NCBI RefSeq assembly: GCF_021109255.1
Contig: NZ_JAJODG010000003.1
Length of the DNA stretch: 64,000 bases
Direction: 5' to 3' (one strand)
From: Merdimmobilis hominis
GTDB taxonomy: Bacteria; Bacillota; Clostridia; Oscillospirales; Ruminococcaceae
Below are positions 51,889 to 60,227 of this stretch, one piece after another. The notes under the pieces are model-generated. The model had not been told where the DNA came from. It was given only the letters and a program-made list of their open reading frames with translations, and did not search any database. The position numbers and the translations under genes were made by a program. How positions within the stretch are numbered: the first letter of the stretch is position 1; every line of letters starts with the position of its first letter.

Positions 51889-52464
51889 TTACTTGACGAT
51901 CTCGCCAAAAACTTCACCGGAGCAAGCAGCAGCATTGCCCTCATCGGTGTCGATGTGCATTGCCAGAGCGTATTTGTCGCTGACCCGGACGACCACGTCG
52001 TCAAAGATCAGGGCGCGGCCCTCGGTGTCCAGTTTTACCTTGACAATATCTTTGTCCTTGACGCCCATCTCAGCGGCGGAAGCGGGGTCGGCATGGATGT
52101 GGCGCTTGGCGGCGATGACGCCTTCGGTCAGTTCGATCTGGCCGGCAGGGCCAACCAGGGTGATAGCGCCGCTGCCGGCGATGTCACCGGACTCGCGGAC
52201 AGGAGCGGTAACCCCCAGGGTGCGGGCGTCGGTCAGGGAAACCTCAATCTGGGTATGGGAACGGGTGGGGCCGAGGACGCTCACCCGAGCGATGGTTTTC
52301 TTGGGGCCGACCAGATCCACTCTCTCTTCACAGGCGAACTGGCCAGGCTGGGACAGGTCTTTTTTCGGGGTCAGTTTGGCGCCTTTGCCGAACAGGACTT
52401 CCAGGTCGGCGTCGGTCAGATGTACATGTCTTGCGCTGGTTTCCACAATAAACTTCTTTGCCAT
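51889..52464 (-). CDS. Phosphate propanoyltransferase/phosphotransacetylase, PduL type
   Basis: Converts acyl-CoA (acetyl or propionyl) and phosphate to acyl-phosphate. The 191-residue protein has the PduL zinc motifs SARHVHL (about residues 10-16) and KRHIHADP (about 118-125). It lacks the N-terminal extension that targets PduL to microcompartments and no shell genes are nearby, so it is probably cytosolic and serves as the Pta of acetate/ATP formation. GGAGG is eight bases before the ATG at 52464. It has its own strong promoter and terminator. Confidence 0.92.
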   Translation of the reverse strand: MAKKFIVETSARHVHLTDADLEVLFGKGAKLTPKKDLSQPGQFACEERVDLVGPKKTIARVSVLGPTRSHTQIEVSLTDARTLGVTAPVRESGDIAGSGAITLVGPAGQIELTEGVIAAKRHIHADPASAAEMGVKDKDIVKVKLDTEGRALIFDDVVVRVSDKYALAMHIDTDEGNAAACSGEVFGEIVK

Positions 52465-52511
52465 ATAAAAAACCTCCAAAGTGCGAAATTTCGGGTTTTT
52501 GATCCATCCAT

Positions 52512-52540
52512 ATTATACCGGGAAAAGATGGCCCTGTCAA
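52512..52540 (-). promoter_or_regulatory. Consensus sigma-A promoter of the PduL-type gene
   Basis: On minus, perfect TTGACA (plus 52535-52540), 17 bases, perfect TATAAT (plus 52512-52517). High constitutive expression is expected. Confidence 0.93.
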
Positions 52541-52633
52541 ACAAATGGCAAAGGTTTTACCCAGTGCTTACCGGAATTTCCCAGGTGGGAAGAGGGGGAG
52601 CCACCAAGAAATTTCCCCGCTTGCACAGACTTG

Positions 52634-52642
52634 TGCTATAAT
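52634..52642 (+). promoter_or_regulatory. Extended -10 promoter of the sirtuin gene
   Basis: TGCTATAAT (52634-52642) is a perfect extended -10; no good -35 was found. It lies 44 bases upstream of the sirtuin start. Confidence 0.6.
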
Positions 52643-52685
52643 ATCCGGTAAGGAAGACTTTGTAAGACAGATAAGGAGGCTATCC

Positions 52686-53408
52686 ATGACAGCTATTGAG
52701 AAGTTGCAGGAACTTGTTGACGCAAGCAGCCGGATCGTCGCATTCAGCGGAGCAGGGTGGAGTACGGAATCTGGCTTGCCAGATTTCCGCAGCGTGGACG
52801 GCCTTTACCAGCAGAGGTACCGTTACCCGCCGGAGGAGATACTCAGCCACCACTTTTACAAGGAAAACCCGGAGGAGTTCTTTGCCTTTTACCGCAGCCG
52901 GATGCTCTATCTGGATGCCAAACCCAACGCCGCCCACAAAAAGCTGGCGGAACTGGAGCAGGCGGGAAAACTGCTGGCTGTGGTGACCCAGAACATCGAT
53001 GGATTGCATCAGCTGGCGGGCAGCCGAAAAGTGCTGGAGCTCCACGGGTCGGTACACCGCAACTATTGTACCCGTTGCGGGAAAGGGTATGACGCCCGGT
53101 TCATCCTGGAGTCGGAGGGGATTCCCCGGTGCAGCTGCGGCGGAATCGTCAAGCCGGATGTAGTGCTGTACGAGGAATCCCTGGACAGCGCCACCGTTCA
53201 AAAGGCGGTGGAAGCGTTGGAGCGGGCCGACCTCCTCATCGTGGGGGGGACTTCCCTGGCGGTGTATCCGGCGGCAGGGCTTCTTCAATATTATCAGGGG
53301 GGGCCCATTGTGGTGATCAATAAATCGGCCACGCCCTTGGACCATCGGGCAGATCTCTTGATCCAGGAAGGGATCGGCGGGGTTCTGGGGGCAGTTGTAG
53401 TCCGGTGA
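52686..53408 (+). CDS. Sirtuin-family NAD-dependent protein deacylase
   Basis: 240-residue Sir2/CobB-type deacylase that uses NAD to remove acyl groups from lysines. NAD-binding GAGWSTESGLPDFRS (the residue after GAG is Trp, usually Ile or Val), TQNIDGLHQ, catalytic His in ELHGSVH, zinc cysteines CTRC and CSC, and GGTSLAVYPAA. AAGGAGG just before the ATG at 52686. It precedes the reductase gene by 17 bases. Confidence 0.92.
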   Translation: MTAIEKLQELVDASSRIVAFSGAGWSTESGLPDFRSVDGLYQQRYRYPPEEILSHHFYKENPEEFFAFYRSRMLYLDAKPNAAHKKLAELEQAGKLLAVVTQNIDGLHQLAGSRKVLELHGSVHRNYCTRCGKGYDARFILESEGIPRCSCGGIVKPDVVLYEESLDSATVQKAVEALERADLLIVGGTSLAVYPAAGLLQYYQGGPIVVINKSATPLDHRADLLIQEGIGGVLGAVVVR

Positions 53409-53425
53409 GGAAGGGGAATGGCAGA

Positions 53426-53989
53426 ATGAAACGGCAGGTGGTATTATACCTGGGGATGAGTTTGGACGGTTATCTCGCCGATTTACACGGCGGTGTGGAT
53501 TGGATGGTTGGGGAGAACCCAGAGTATTTGGGAGACCTGGGATATGCCCAGTTTCTCCAGCAGGTGGACACAATTCTGATGGGCGGCACAACCTACCGTC
53601 AGGTGACCGAGGAACTCTCCCCAGGGGAGTGGCCGTATCCAGGGCTCCACTGCCATGTATTCACCCATCGGGAGGCTGTCAACCAGGAGGGAATCACCTT
53701 CCACTGTGGGGATGCAGGGGAAGTGGTGCGGGAGCTGCTTGCCCGGCCGGGCAAAGACATCTGGGTCTGCGGGGGCGCGGACCTAGCTGGGCAGCTCCTT
53801 CAGAAGGGCCTTATCGATCGGTTCCAAATTTCCATCCTGCCGGTGCTGCTGGGGGGAGGGATTCCCCTTTTCCAAGGGGGATTTTCCACAATCCCCTTAG
53901 CTTTGGCGGAGACCAAGGCGGAGAATGGCATTGTCGAACTGACCTACCTCCGGCGGGGGAATGCTCCTCAGACCAAACCGATGGAATAA
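53426..53989 (+). CDS. DHFR/RibD C-terminal-like reductase
   Basis: 187-residue protein of the dihydrofolate-reductase-like (RibD C-terminal, YwjB-type) family: GMSLDGYLAD (about residues 10-19), GVDWM, ILMGGTTYRQV (about 51-61), ICGG-like VCGGADLAGQLLQKGL and ILPVLLGGGIPLF. It probably uses NADPH on an unknown substrate. The ATG at 53426 is supported by AAGGGG at 53411-53416. Likely in an operon with the sirtuin. Confidence 0.88.
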   Translation: MKRQVVLYLGMSLDGYLADLHGGVDWMVGENPEYLGDLGYAQFLQQVDTILMGGTTYRQVTEELSPGEWPYPGLHCHVFTHREAVNQEGITFHCGDAGEVVRELLARPGKDIWVCGGADLAGQLLQKGLIDRFQISILPVLLGGGIPLFQGGFSTIPLALAETKAENGIVELTYLRRGNAPQTKPME

Positions 53990-53991
53990 GA

Positions 53992-54022
53992 AAAAGGACC
54001 GGCCCATAGGCCGGTCCTTTTG
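53992..54022. terminator. Bidirectional terminator between convergent genes
   Basis: A 13-bp perfect stem with a four-base loop and A/T flanks, between the reductase stop and the stop of the minus-strand hydrolase. Confidence 0.9.
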
Positions 54023-54033
54023 AATTTGTGGGG

Positions 54034-55413
54034 TTACGGAACAGGGACTTCGTCGGGGATGGGGCAGAGGTACTTGCTCCCGGCGGTGGCTTTGTCAAAT
54101 TCCTCTTTGGCCGCTTTGACAATATCGGGATTCTCAAAGCAGTCCAGAACGGTCTTGGCCAGAATCCGCGCGCCGTAGATCATGCCTTTATGGCCGATAG
54201 AGCTGCCGGCGCTGGCGGTGTTCTGCCAGCTGTGGCCAGGGGCACCCATGGGGAAACTGGCGGTAAAGAACATAGCAGTGGGGACCAGGTGCATCACATC
54301 GCCCACATCGGTGGAGCCATATTGGTCAATAAACTTTATCGGCTGGACGGTGCTGCTCAAGGTGTCGTTTTCGCCCAGATTGTAAGCCCGGCGCACATTT
54401 TCCCAGTTTTGGCCACTGGCCTCGCTCATCTCCCGGGCCATCTGGATCTCTTCCGGAGTCCAGGGATCTTGGGGAACTGCGCCCATGTTTTTGTGGACAA
54501 GCTCCGAGAGGACCATGTTGGCCATGGTGTTGTAGCAGCCGCCCAGGAACTCAATTTCCACTTCGGTCTCGGTCATCATAGCGGCGCCTTTGGCCACTTT
54601 CACTAGGCGGGCATAGACATCCTCTACCGCCTCCCGGCGCATGGCGCGGACATAATACCAGACACAGGCTTTGTCGGGGACGATGTTGGGAGCGGTGCCG
54701 CCTTCGGTGATGGTGTAGTGGATGCGGACATCGCTGGTGACATGCTCACGCAGATAGTTGGCGCCCACGTTCATCAGTTCCACAGCGTCCAAGGCAGAGC
54801 GGCCATTGTGAGGATCGCCGCCGGCGTGGGCGGTTCTTCCCTTAAAGTGAAATTTGGCGGTGTTCATAGCCGAGGAATTGCCCACCGAAACTTCTGTGGT
54901 GAACAGAGGATGGTAGGAGAGGGCTATATCCAAACCGTCAAAGGCATGGCCCCGGGCCATGAAGACCTTGCCGGTCAACTGCTCTTCCGCAGGGCAGCCA
55001 AGGAAGACCAAGGTTCCGGGGAGATTTTTGGCCTCCATTTCCGCCTTGATGCCCACAGCGGCCGCCACATTGGCCCCAGCCATCAGGCAGTGGCCGCAGC
55101 CATGACCGCAGCTCTGGCCCTCTACCGGCTCTTTGTGGGAGACCGCTTTCTGGCTCAGGCCAGGGAGCGCGTCGTACTCGGCCAACAGGGCGATCACCGG
55201 GGAACCGGAGCCATAGGTGGCTTTGAAAGCGGTGGGAACCCCACCCACGGCTTTTTCGATGGCAAAGCCTGCCTCTTCCAGGGCTTTGATGCAGGTCTCG
55301 CTGGCGATGTATTCCCGGTAAGCGGGCTCGGGGTTAGCCCATAAGTGGTAGGAAAGGTCCTCAAATTTGGCGCGGCCTTCTTCAATGACCTTCAATGCGA
55401 TTTCTCCAGTCAT
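54034..55413 (-). CDS. AbgB-like M20 amidohydrolase (copy 1 of 3)
   Basis: 459-residue metallohydrolase of the p-aminobenzoyl-glutamate hydrolase subunit B (AbgB)/amidohydrolase M20 type. Metal-site GHGCGHCLMAGAN (about residues 103-115), PAEEQLTGKVFMARGHAFDGLD, dimerisation domain with GRTAHAGGDPHNGRSALDAVE, and DVGDVMHLVP late in the protein. No AbgA-like partner is adjacent. Last gene of the five-gene cluster. A 125-bp tract (54692-54816) is identical to copy 2. It probably cleaves an amide bond of an amino-acid conjugate; substrate unknown. Confidence 0.88.
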   Translation of the reverse strand: MTGEIALKVIEEGRAKFEDLSYHLWANPEPAYREYIASETCIKALEEAGFAIEKAVGGVPTAFKATYGSGSPVIALLAEYDALPGLSQKAVSHKEPVEGQSCGHGCGHCLMAGANVAAAVGIKAEMEAKNLPGTLVFLGCPAEEQLTGKVFMARGHAFDGLDIALSYHPLFTTEVSVGNSSAMNTAKFHFKGRTAHAGGDPHNGRSALDAVELMNVGANYLREHVTSDVRIHYTITEGGTAPNIVPDKACVWYYVRAMRREAVEDVYARLVKVAKGAAMMTETEVEIEFLGGCYNTMANMVLSELVHKNMGAVPQDPWTPEEIQMAREMSEASGQNWENVRRAYNLGENDTLSSTVQPIKFIDQYGSTDVGDVMHLVPTAMFFTASFPMGAPGHSWQNTASAGSSIGHKGMIYGARILAKTVLDCFENPDIVKAAKEEFDKATAGSKYLCPIPDEVPVP

Positions 55414-55472
55414 GGAAAGATCAGCTCCTTTGTTGTAAGATTAGGGGATCTGTCTATGCCGTTGCAATCAAA

Positions 55473-55495
55473 GGCGGAGGGCATTGCCCTCCGCC
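55473..55495 (-). other. Hairpin in the leader of AbgB-like copy 1
   Basis: A perfect 10-bp stem with a three-base loop, no strong T run. It may stabilise the mRNA or attenuate. No gene is seen between 55414 and 55582. Confidence 0.5.
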
Positions 55496-55582
55496 AGATG
55501 CAGGGTCGGGGAAAGAGGGGAAATCCTTTGGGACATATAGGAACTCTGCAATTTTGCAGTCCCCCTCATAACATATAGGGAT

Positions 55583-55618
55583 AAAAAACCGGGTGGAGGG
55601 TTACCCCCGCCCGATTTT
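55583..55618 (-). terminator. Hairpin after AbgB-like copy 2
   Basis: A GC-rich stem of about 14 bp with a few mismatches and an A-rich left flank, so T-rich on minus, ten bases past the stop of copy 2. Confidence 0.6.
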
Positions 55619-55628
55619 ACAATGAGAA

Positions 55629-57014
55629 CTATTTGGTGTAGGGAACGGGAACTTCAGCGGGGATGGGGCATACATATTTTTTGCCGGCCATCTCTTGGTC
55701 GAATTCCGCTTTGGCAGCTTCGTAGATGGAAGTGTCGTTGAGCACTTTCAGCGCGGAAACAGCCATGACTTGAGCCGCACGGTTCATGCCTTTTTCACCG
55801 ATGCTCATGCCGGAGCAGGCAGTGATCTGCCAGCTGTGGCCGGGGGCGCCGATGTTGTAGGTAGCGGTGCGGATCATGATGCCGGGAACGATGTGCTGAA
55901 CATCGCCCACGTCGGTAGAACCATAGGAGTTGGCAGTCTCAATCTCCATGGGGCCTTCGTACAGCTGGGTGCCTTCAGGGCGGTTGACTGCTGCGCAGCC
56001 GGCTTTATATTGGGGGCTCTGCTCGTTGAGGGCTTTGGCAAATGCAATCTCCTCATCGGTCCAGGGCTCCTGGGGAATTTCGTGCATGGTGTCTTTAACC
56101 AGGTTGGCGAGGACTTTGTTGTTCAGGGTGTTGTAGCAGCCGCCCAGGAACTCAATTTCCACTTCGGTCTCAGTCATCATGGCAGCGCCTTTGGCGATCT
56201 TGACCAGGCGGGCATAAGTGTCCTCTACCGCTTCTCTGGAAAGGGCGCGGACATAGTACCAAACGCAAGCCTTGTCGGGGACGATGTTGGGGGCGGTGCC
56301 GCCTTCGGTGATGGTGTAGTGGATGCGGACATCGCTGGTGACATGCTCACGCAGATAGTTGGCGCCCACGTTCATCAGTTCCACAGCGTCCAAGGCAGAG
56401 CGGCCATTGTGAGGATCACCACCAGCGTGGGCAGTGCGGCCTTTGAAGTGGAATTTTGCAGTGTTAAGAGCGGTCTGGGTGCCGATGGAAATGCGGTCAC
56501 CGTTGGAGGGGTGCCAAGCGATACACATATCAATGCCATCAAAAGCGCCGCCCCGGGCCATGAAAGGTTTACCGGTCAGCTGCTCTTCACCGGGGCAGCC
56601 AAAGTAGATGATGGTGCCGGGAAGCTTCTTCTCGATCATTTCCGCTTTAATGCCGATGGCAGCGCCCACATGGGCGACACCCAACAGGTTGTGGCCGCAG
56701 CCCTGGCCGGGGCAGCCGGCTTCAACGGCCTCCTTCTCGGTCTGAACCTTCTGGCTCATACCGGGAAGCGCATCGTATTCACCCAAGAGGCCAATTACGG
56801 GGTGGCCGGAACCATAGGTGGCTTTGATGGCGGTGGGAACGCCGCCCACACCGATTTCTACGTCGAAGCCCTCGTTTTTCAGCATTTCTGCAGTCCATTT
56901 GCAGGCCTCGACTTCCAGGTAAGCAATCTCCGGGGTGTTCCAGATTTTCAGCTCCAGCTCTTTCAGAGCCTCGCGTTTGGCGGCGATGGCGTCTAGTGCG
57001 ATTGATCCGATCAT
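55629..57014 (-). CDS. AbgB-like M20 amidohydrolase (copy 2 of 3)
   Basis: 461-residue paralogue of copies 1 and 3, with GQGCGHNLLGVAH at the metal site, GCPGEEQLTGKPFMARGGAFDGID and GRTAHAGGDPHNGRSALDAVE. The central part is nearly identical to copy 1 even in DNA. The ATG at 57014 (AAAGGGG ten bases upstream) is preferred over the TTG at 57023. Followed by a hairpin, then copy 1. Confidence 0.88.
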   Translation of the reverse strand: MIGSIALDAIAAKREALKELELKIWNTPEIAYLEVEACKWTAEMLKNEGFDVEIGVGGVPTAIKATYGSGHPVIGLLGEYDALPGMSQKVQTEKEAVEAGCPGQGCGHNLLGVAHVGAAIGIKAEMIEKKLPGTIIYFGCPGEEQLTGKPFMARGGAFDGIDMCIAWHPSNGDRISIGTQTALNTAKFHFKGRTAHAGGDPHNGRSALDAVELMNVGANYLREHVTSDVRIHYTITEGGTAPNIVPDKACVWYYVRALSREAVEDTYARLVKIAKGAAMMTETEVEIEFLGGCYNTLNNKVLANLVKDTMHEIPQEPWTDEEIAFAKALNEQSPQYKAGCAAVNRPEGTQLYEGPMEIETANSYGSTDVGDVQHIVPGIMIRTATYNIGAPGHSWQITACSGMSIGEKGMNRAAQVMAVSALKVLNDTSIYEAAKAEFDQEMAGKKYVCPIPAEVPVPYTK

Positions 57015-57049
57015 AATTGACAAACCCCTTTCTTAAATAACTTTTTTAA

Positions 57050-57081
57050 AAATGGCAGGCAGATAAGCCCGCCTGCCATTT
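57050..57081 (-). terminator. Terminator after AbgB-like copy 3
   Basis: A perfect 11-bp stem (57050-57060 with 57071-57081) followed on minus by a T run and A-rich sequence. It sits between copies 3 and 2. Confidence 0.75.
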
Positions 57082-57093
57082 AACAAATCTTAT

Positions 57094-58482
57094 TTACTTG
57101 GTGTAGGGAACGGGGACATCTTCAGGCATGGGGCACTTGTAGGACTTACCAGCCATCTTCTCATCGAATTCGGCTTTGGCTTTCTCAGCGATGGAGGGAT
57201 CCTCCAGAATCTTCAAGCCAGCAACTGCCATAATCTTAGCAGCATAAACCATACCCTTCTGGCCGATGCTCATACCGGAGCAAGCGGTGATCTGCCAGCT
57301 GTGACCGGGAGAGCCCAGGTTGGCAGAAGTGGTGTTGAGCATGGTGGTGGGGCAGATGTGCTGAACGTCGCCCACGTCGGTGGAGCCGTAGCCGCTAGCG
57401 TAGTTGATGGGGCAGACACCCTCAAACAGATCGGTGCCCTCGGGAACGCCGTTAGCTCTGCACATAACAGCCCACTGAGAACCGCTCTGAACGTTCATCT
57501 CATGAGCAAATTTCTTCTCTTCCTCGGTCCAAGGCTCCATGGGGTTCTCTTTCATGGTGTCGGTCAGCAACTCAGCCAGAACGATGTTAGGCATGGTGTT
57601 GTAGCAGCCGCCCAGGAATTCGATCTCTACTTCGGTCTCGGTCATCATAGCAGCGCCTTTGGCGACCTTGACCAGTCTGTTATATGTATCCTCAACAGCC
57701 TCTCTGGACATTGCACGGACATAGTACCAGACGCAGGCTTTATCGGGAACGATGTTGGGGGCGGTGCCGCCTTCCAAGATGGTGTAGTGGATGCGCACGT
57801 CGCTGGTGACATGCTCACGCAGGTAGTTGGCGCCCACGTTCATCAGCTCCACAGCGTCCAGAGCGGAACGACCGTTGTGGGGGTCGCCGCCAGCATGGGC
57901 AGTACGGCCTTTGAAGTGGAATTTTGCGGAGTTCAAACCGGTCATAACGCCGCCGGAAGCAACGTTGGATTTGCCGGGATGGTAAGCGAAAGCAACATCC
58001 AAATCACGGAAAGCGCCGTTTCTCGCCATGAAGGTTTTACCGGTCAGCAGCTCCTCACCGGGGCAGCCATAGAAAACAACGGTGCCTTTCAGGCCTTTTT
58101 TCTCCATCTCTTCTTTCATGCCGATGGCAGCGCCGATGTGAGCAACGCCCAGCAGGTTGTGGCCACAGCCCTGGCCGGGAGCACCAGCTTCAACAGGGTC
58201 TTTTTCCGATTTGACCTTCTGGCTCATACCGGGAAGAGCGTCATACTCGCCCAGAAGTCCAATAACTGGATGGCCGGAGCCAAAGGAAGCACGGATAGCA
58301 GTGGGAACACCGAACACACCCACTTCAACCTCAAAACCGGCGGCTTTCAAAGCCTCGGAGGACAGTTTGCAAGCCTCATACTCAAGATAGCCGACTTCTG
58401 GTTTCGCCCAGATTTTGTAGCTGAGTTCATTTAGCATCTCGCGCTGGGATTCAATCTTTTCCATAGCAATTGTGCCTGTCAT
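57094..58482 (-). CDS. AbgB-like M20 amidohydrolase (copy 3 of 3)
   Basis: 462-residue paralogue, first of the three hydrolases in transcription order. Metal-site GQGCGHNLLGVAH, GCPGEELLTGKTFMARNGAFRDLD, GRTAHAGGDPHNGRSALDAVE. Its central DNA tract differs more from copies 1 and 2 than those do from each other. AAAAGGAG precedes the ATG. Separated from the membrane pair by about 280 bases with two hairpins. Confidence 0.88.
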   Translation of the reverse strand: MTGTIAMEKIESQREMLNELSYKIWAKPEVGYLEYEACKLSSEALKAAGFEVEVGVFGVPTAIRASFGSGHPVIGLLGEYDALPGMSQKVKSEKDPVEAGAPGQGCGHNLLGVAHIGAAIGMKEEMEKKGLKGTVVFYGCPGEELLTGKTFMARNGAFRDLDVAFAYHPGKSNVASGGVMTGLNSAKFHFKGRTAHAGGDPHNGRSALDAVELMNVGANYLREHVTSDVRIHYTILEGGTAPNIVPDKACVWYYVRAMSREAVEDTYNRLVKVAKGAAMMTETEVEIEFLGGCYNTMPNIVLAELLTDTMKENPMEPWTEEEKKFAHEMNVQSGSQWAVMCRANGVPEGTDLFEGVCPINYASGYGSTDVGDVQHICPTTMLNTTSANLGSPGHSWQITACSGMSIGQKGMVYAAKIMAVAGLKILEDPSIAEKAKAEFDEKMAGKSYKCPMPEDVPVPYTK

Positions 58483-58603
58483 GAATTACATCTCCTTTTC
58501 ATTTGTTTGGTGAATTTTATTTTGGGAGAGGATAAGCCTCTCTAAAAATCCTGGTGGGACAACACAATATATGCAAAGAACTTGTTGGACATACCTATTG
58601 CTA

Positions 58604-58671
58604 CAAAAAAAGCAATCGTATGAAAGAGGCTGGCAAACAGATCTTTTCTGCCTGCCAGCCTCTTTCATACG
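58604..58671 (-). terminator. Large hairpin between the membrane pair and the hydrolases
   Basis: A perfect 19-bp inverted repeat (58617-58635 with 58653-58671) with a 17-base loop. Read on minus it is followed by ATTGC and a run of seven T (A run 58604-58610). It may end most transcription from the DUF5058 promoter, leaving lower readthrough into the hydrolases. Confidence 0.75.
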
Positions 58672-58702
58672 ACCACCCGTAGGATGGCCGTAACCCTGAT
58701 CT

Positions 58703-58741
58703 GGATTCCCCTGGGCAAAGATCAAAAACCCAGGAGAATCC
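58703..58741 (-). other. Second hairpin after the membrane-partner gene
   Basis: A 13-bp stem with one mismatch (58703-58715 with 58729-58741), 21 bases past the stop of the partner gene. It may protect the 3' end of the transporter mRNA. Confidence 0.5.
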
Positions 58742-58761
58742 ACAGGGAAAGAATCGGAAAG

Positions 58762-59478
58762 TTACAGGCCAGCATCCTCGCCTTTGGTGTTGCCCTTGCC
58801 AGTCAGGAAAGCCATGCCGAGGCCGATGGTGCCGAAAACGGATACCAGCAGAACGACAGGGGTCCGCAGCAGGGAGGGGAGGAAATTCAGCATGCCGAAC
58901 TTGTTGCCGATGGTCATAATACCAGCAACGGGCACACCGTACATGGCCAGCTTGGGGTTGTTGACGATGGAGTTAGCAGCCATCGAAGCGAACAGTGCGG
59001 GGAGCAGAAGGTTGAACGCGTCTTTGACGGACTGAGGAAGCATAGCAAAGACAGCGGAGCCTGCAACAACACCAAGAGTCAGGATAACAGTGTTTACCAC
59101 GATGGAAACAGCGATACCGACAGTGGCGATGATGGTGCCTTCCTCAGAGCCTTGCTCCACGCCAACAGCCTCCTGGGCAATAACCGAACAGGGAACACGC
59201 AGGTTGCCGATGTTGCCGGAGAGGAAGGACATGTAGGTTCCAGGGATACCGAGGGCAGTGAAGTAAGAAATAGGTTCAATCACGTAGAACAAACCGGAAG
59301 AGGACATCTGCATGATGCAGCCCAGGCCAACTGCGGTCCAGTCAGGGAAAATACCCATCATAGCCAAGGCGATACAGGGGCCAAACACCAGCACAACGCC
59401 GAACAGGTTCAAGCTACGGCCCCATTTAATAATATAAGGGATAAAGTCTTTTGAAAAAACTTCGTGTTTGTTTTCCAT
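58762..59478 (-). CDS. Membrane partner of DUF5058 (cluster copy)
   Basis: 238-residue polytopic membrane protein, close paralogue of the product at 24001-24702. It has about six to seven helices and the shared blocks YIIKWGRSLNLFGVV, PISYFTALGIPGTYMSFLSGN and EGTIIATVGIAVSIVVN. The ATG at 59478 follows AAGGAG by eight bases, exactly as in the orphan copy; the GTG at 59487 overlaps that site. It is 50 bases after the DUF5058 gene and upstream of three hydrolases, so it is probably one half of an importer for their substrates. Confidence 0.8.
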   Translation of the reverse strand: MENKHEVFSKDFIPYIIKWGRSLNLFGVVLVFGPCIALAMMGIFPDWTAVGLGCIMQMSSSGLFYVIEPISYFTALGIPGTYMSFLSGNIGNLRVPCSVIAQEAVGVEQGSEEGTIIATVGIAVSIVVNTVILTLGVVAGSAVFAMLPQSVKDAFNLLLPALFASMAANSIVNNPKLAMYGVPVAGIMTIGNKFGMLNFLPSLLRTPVVLLVSVFGTIGLGMAFLTGKGNTKGEDAGL

Positions 59479-59528
59479 TATAGTCACTCCTTAACGAACA
59501 GATCGTTTGATTCTGAGGTAGCCTTAGC

Positions 59529-60227
59529 TTACAGGAAGAACGCACCGCCGAGCATACCGGCGAACATTGCGATGGTCATACCCCATTTAGCAGGCCATTT
59601 TGCACCGGATTTCTTGCCGTAGCTGATCAATACAAACATTACAACGAAACCGATGACAGCTGCATAAGTCTGTACGTTGAGGGGGAACGCACGGTCAAAT
59701 GTCATATAAGAGAATGCACCCATGGTGCCGCCGGCGCTGATGATAGCCAATTTTTCAGGGCTGCCACCGGAAGCCTTGGCGCGCAGGACATCCATTTTGT
59801 CGGTAAAGAGTGCAGAGACAATGATCCAGCCCAAGCAGCAGATGCACATTACCCATGCGCAGCAGGCAAATACTTCTGCAGTCATGCTGGAAGTACCCAG
59901 CTGGGCACCGGCAGCGGTAGCAGCTTTATCAGCAGCGCCCAGCTCAAAGGTAACAGAGCCGATGTAAGCAAGCCGCATCCAAGAAAGAGGGCCGCCCACA
60001 GAGGCCAGCAGAGAAACCATGCCGATCAGAATAACGATAGAGGGGCCGATGGAAGCGGTGAAGGATGCGCTAATGGCAGTTTTGAACTGCTCATCGGTGA
60101 TGCCCATCCGCTTGCCGTCTTTCATTGCTTTTTTGGTAAACATAGCGGCCTGGACGAGAACCAGAACGATAGCAGGAGTACAAGCGGCCCACATAACAGG
60201 GCTATTGGCTATTTCTAAATAATCCAT
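59529..60227 (-). CDS. DUF5058 family membrane protein (cluster copy)
   Basis: 232-residue membrane protein of the DUF5058 family, paralogous to the product at 24760-25485. GPSIVILIGMVSLLASVGGP and WMRLAYIGSVTFELGAADKA are nearly identical in both. It opens the cluster DUF5058-partner-three AbgB-like hydrolases. No transport family is assigned to it. GTGAGGTGAGTATT directly precedes the ATG. Substrate import for the hydrolases, in the role AbgT has in E. coli, is inference. Confidence 0.82.
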   Translation of the reverse strand: MDYLEIANSPVMWAACTPAIVLVLVQAAMFTKKAMKDGKRMGITDEQFKTAISASFTASIGPSIVILIGMVSLLASVGGPLSWMRLAYIGSVTFELGAADKAATAAGAQLGTSSMTAEVFACCAWVMCICCLGWIIVSALFTDKMDVLRAKASGGSPEKLAIISAGGTMGAFSYMTFDRAFPLNVQTYAAVIGFVVMFVLISYGKKSGAKWPAKWGMTIAMFAGMLGGAFFL

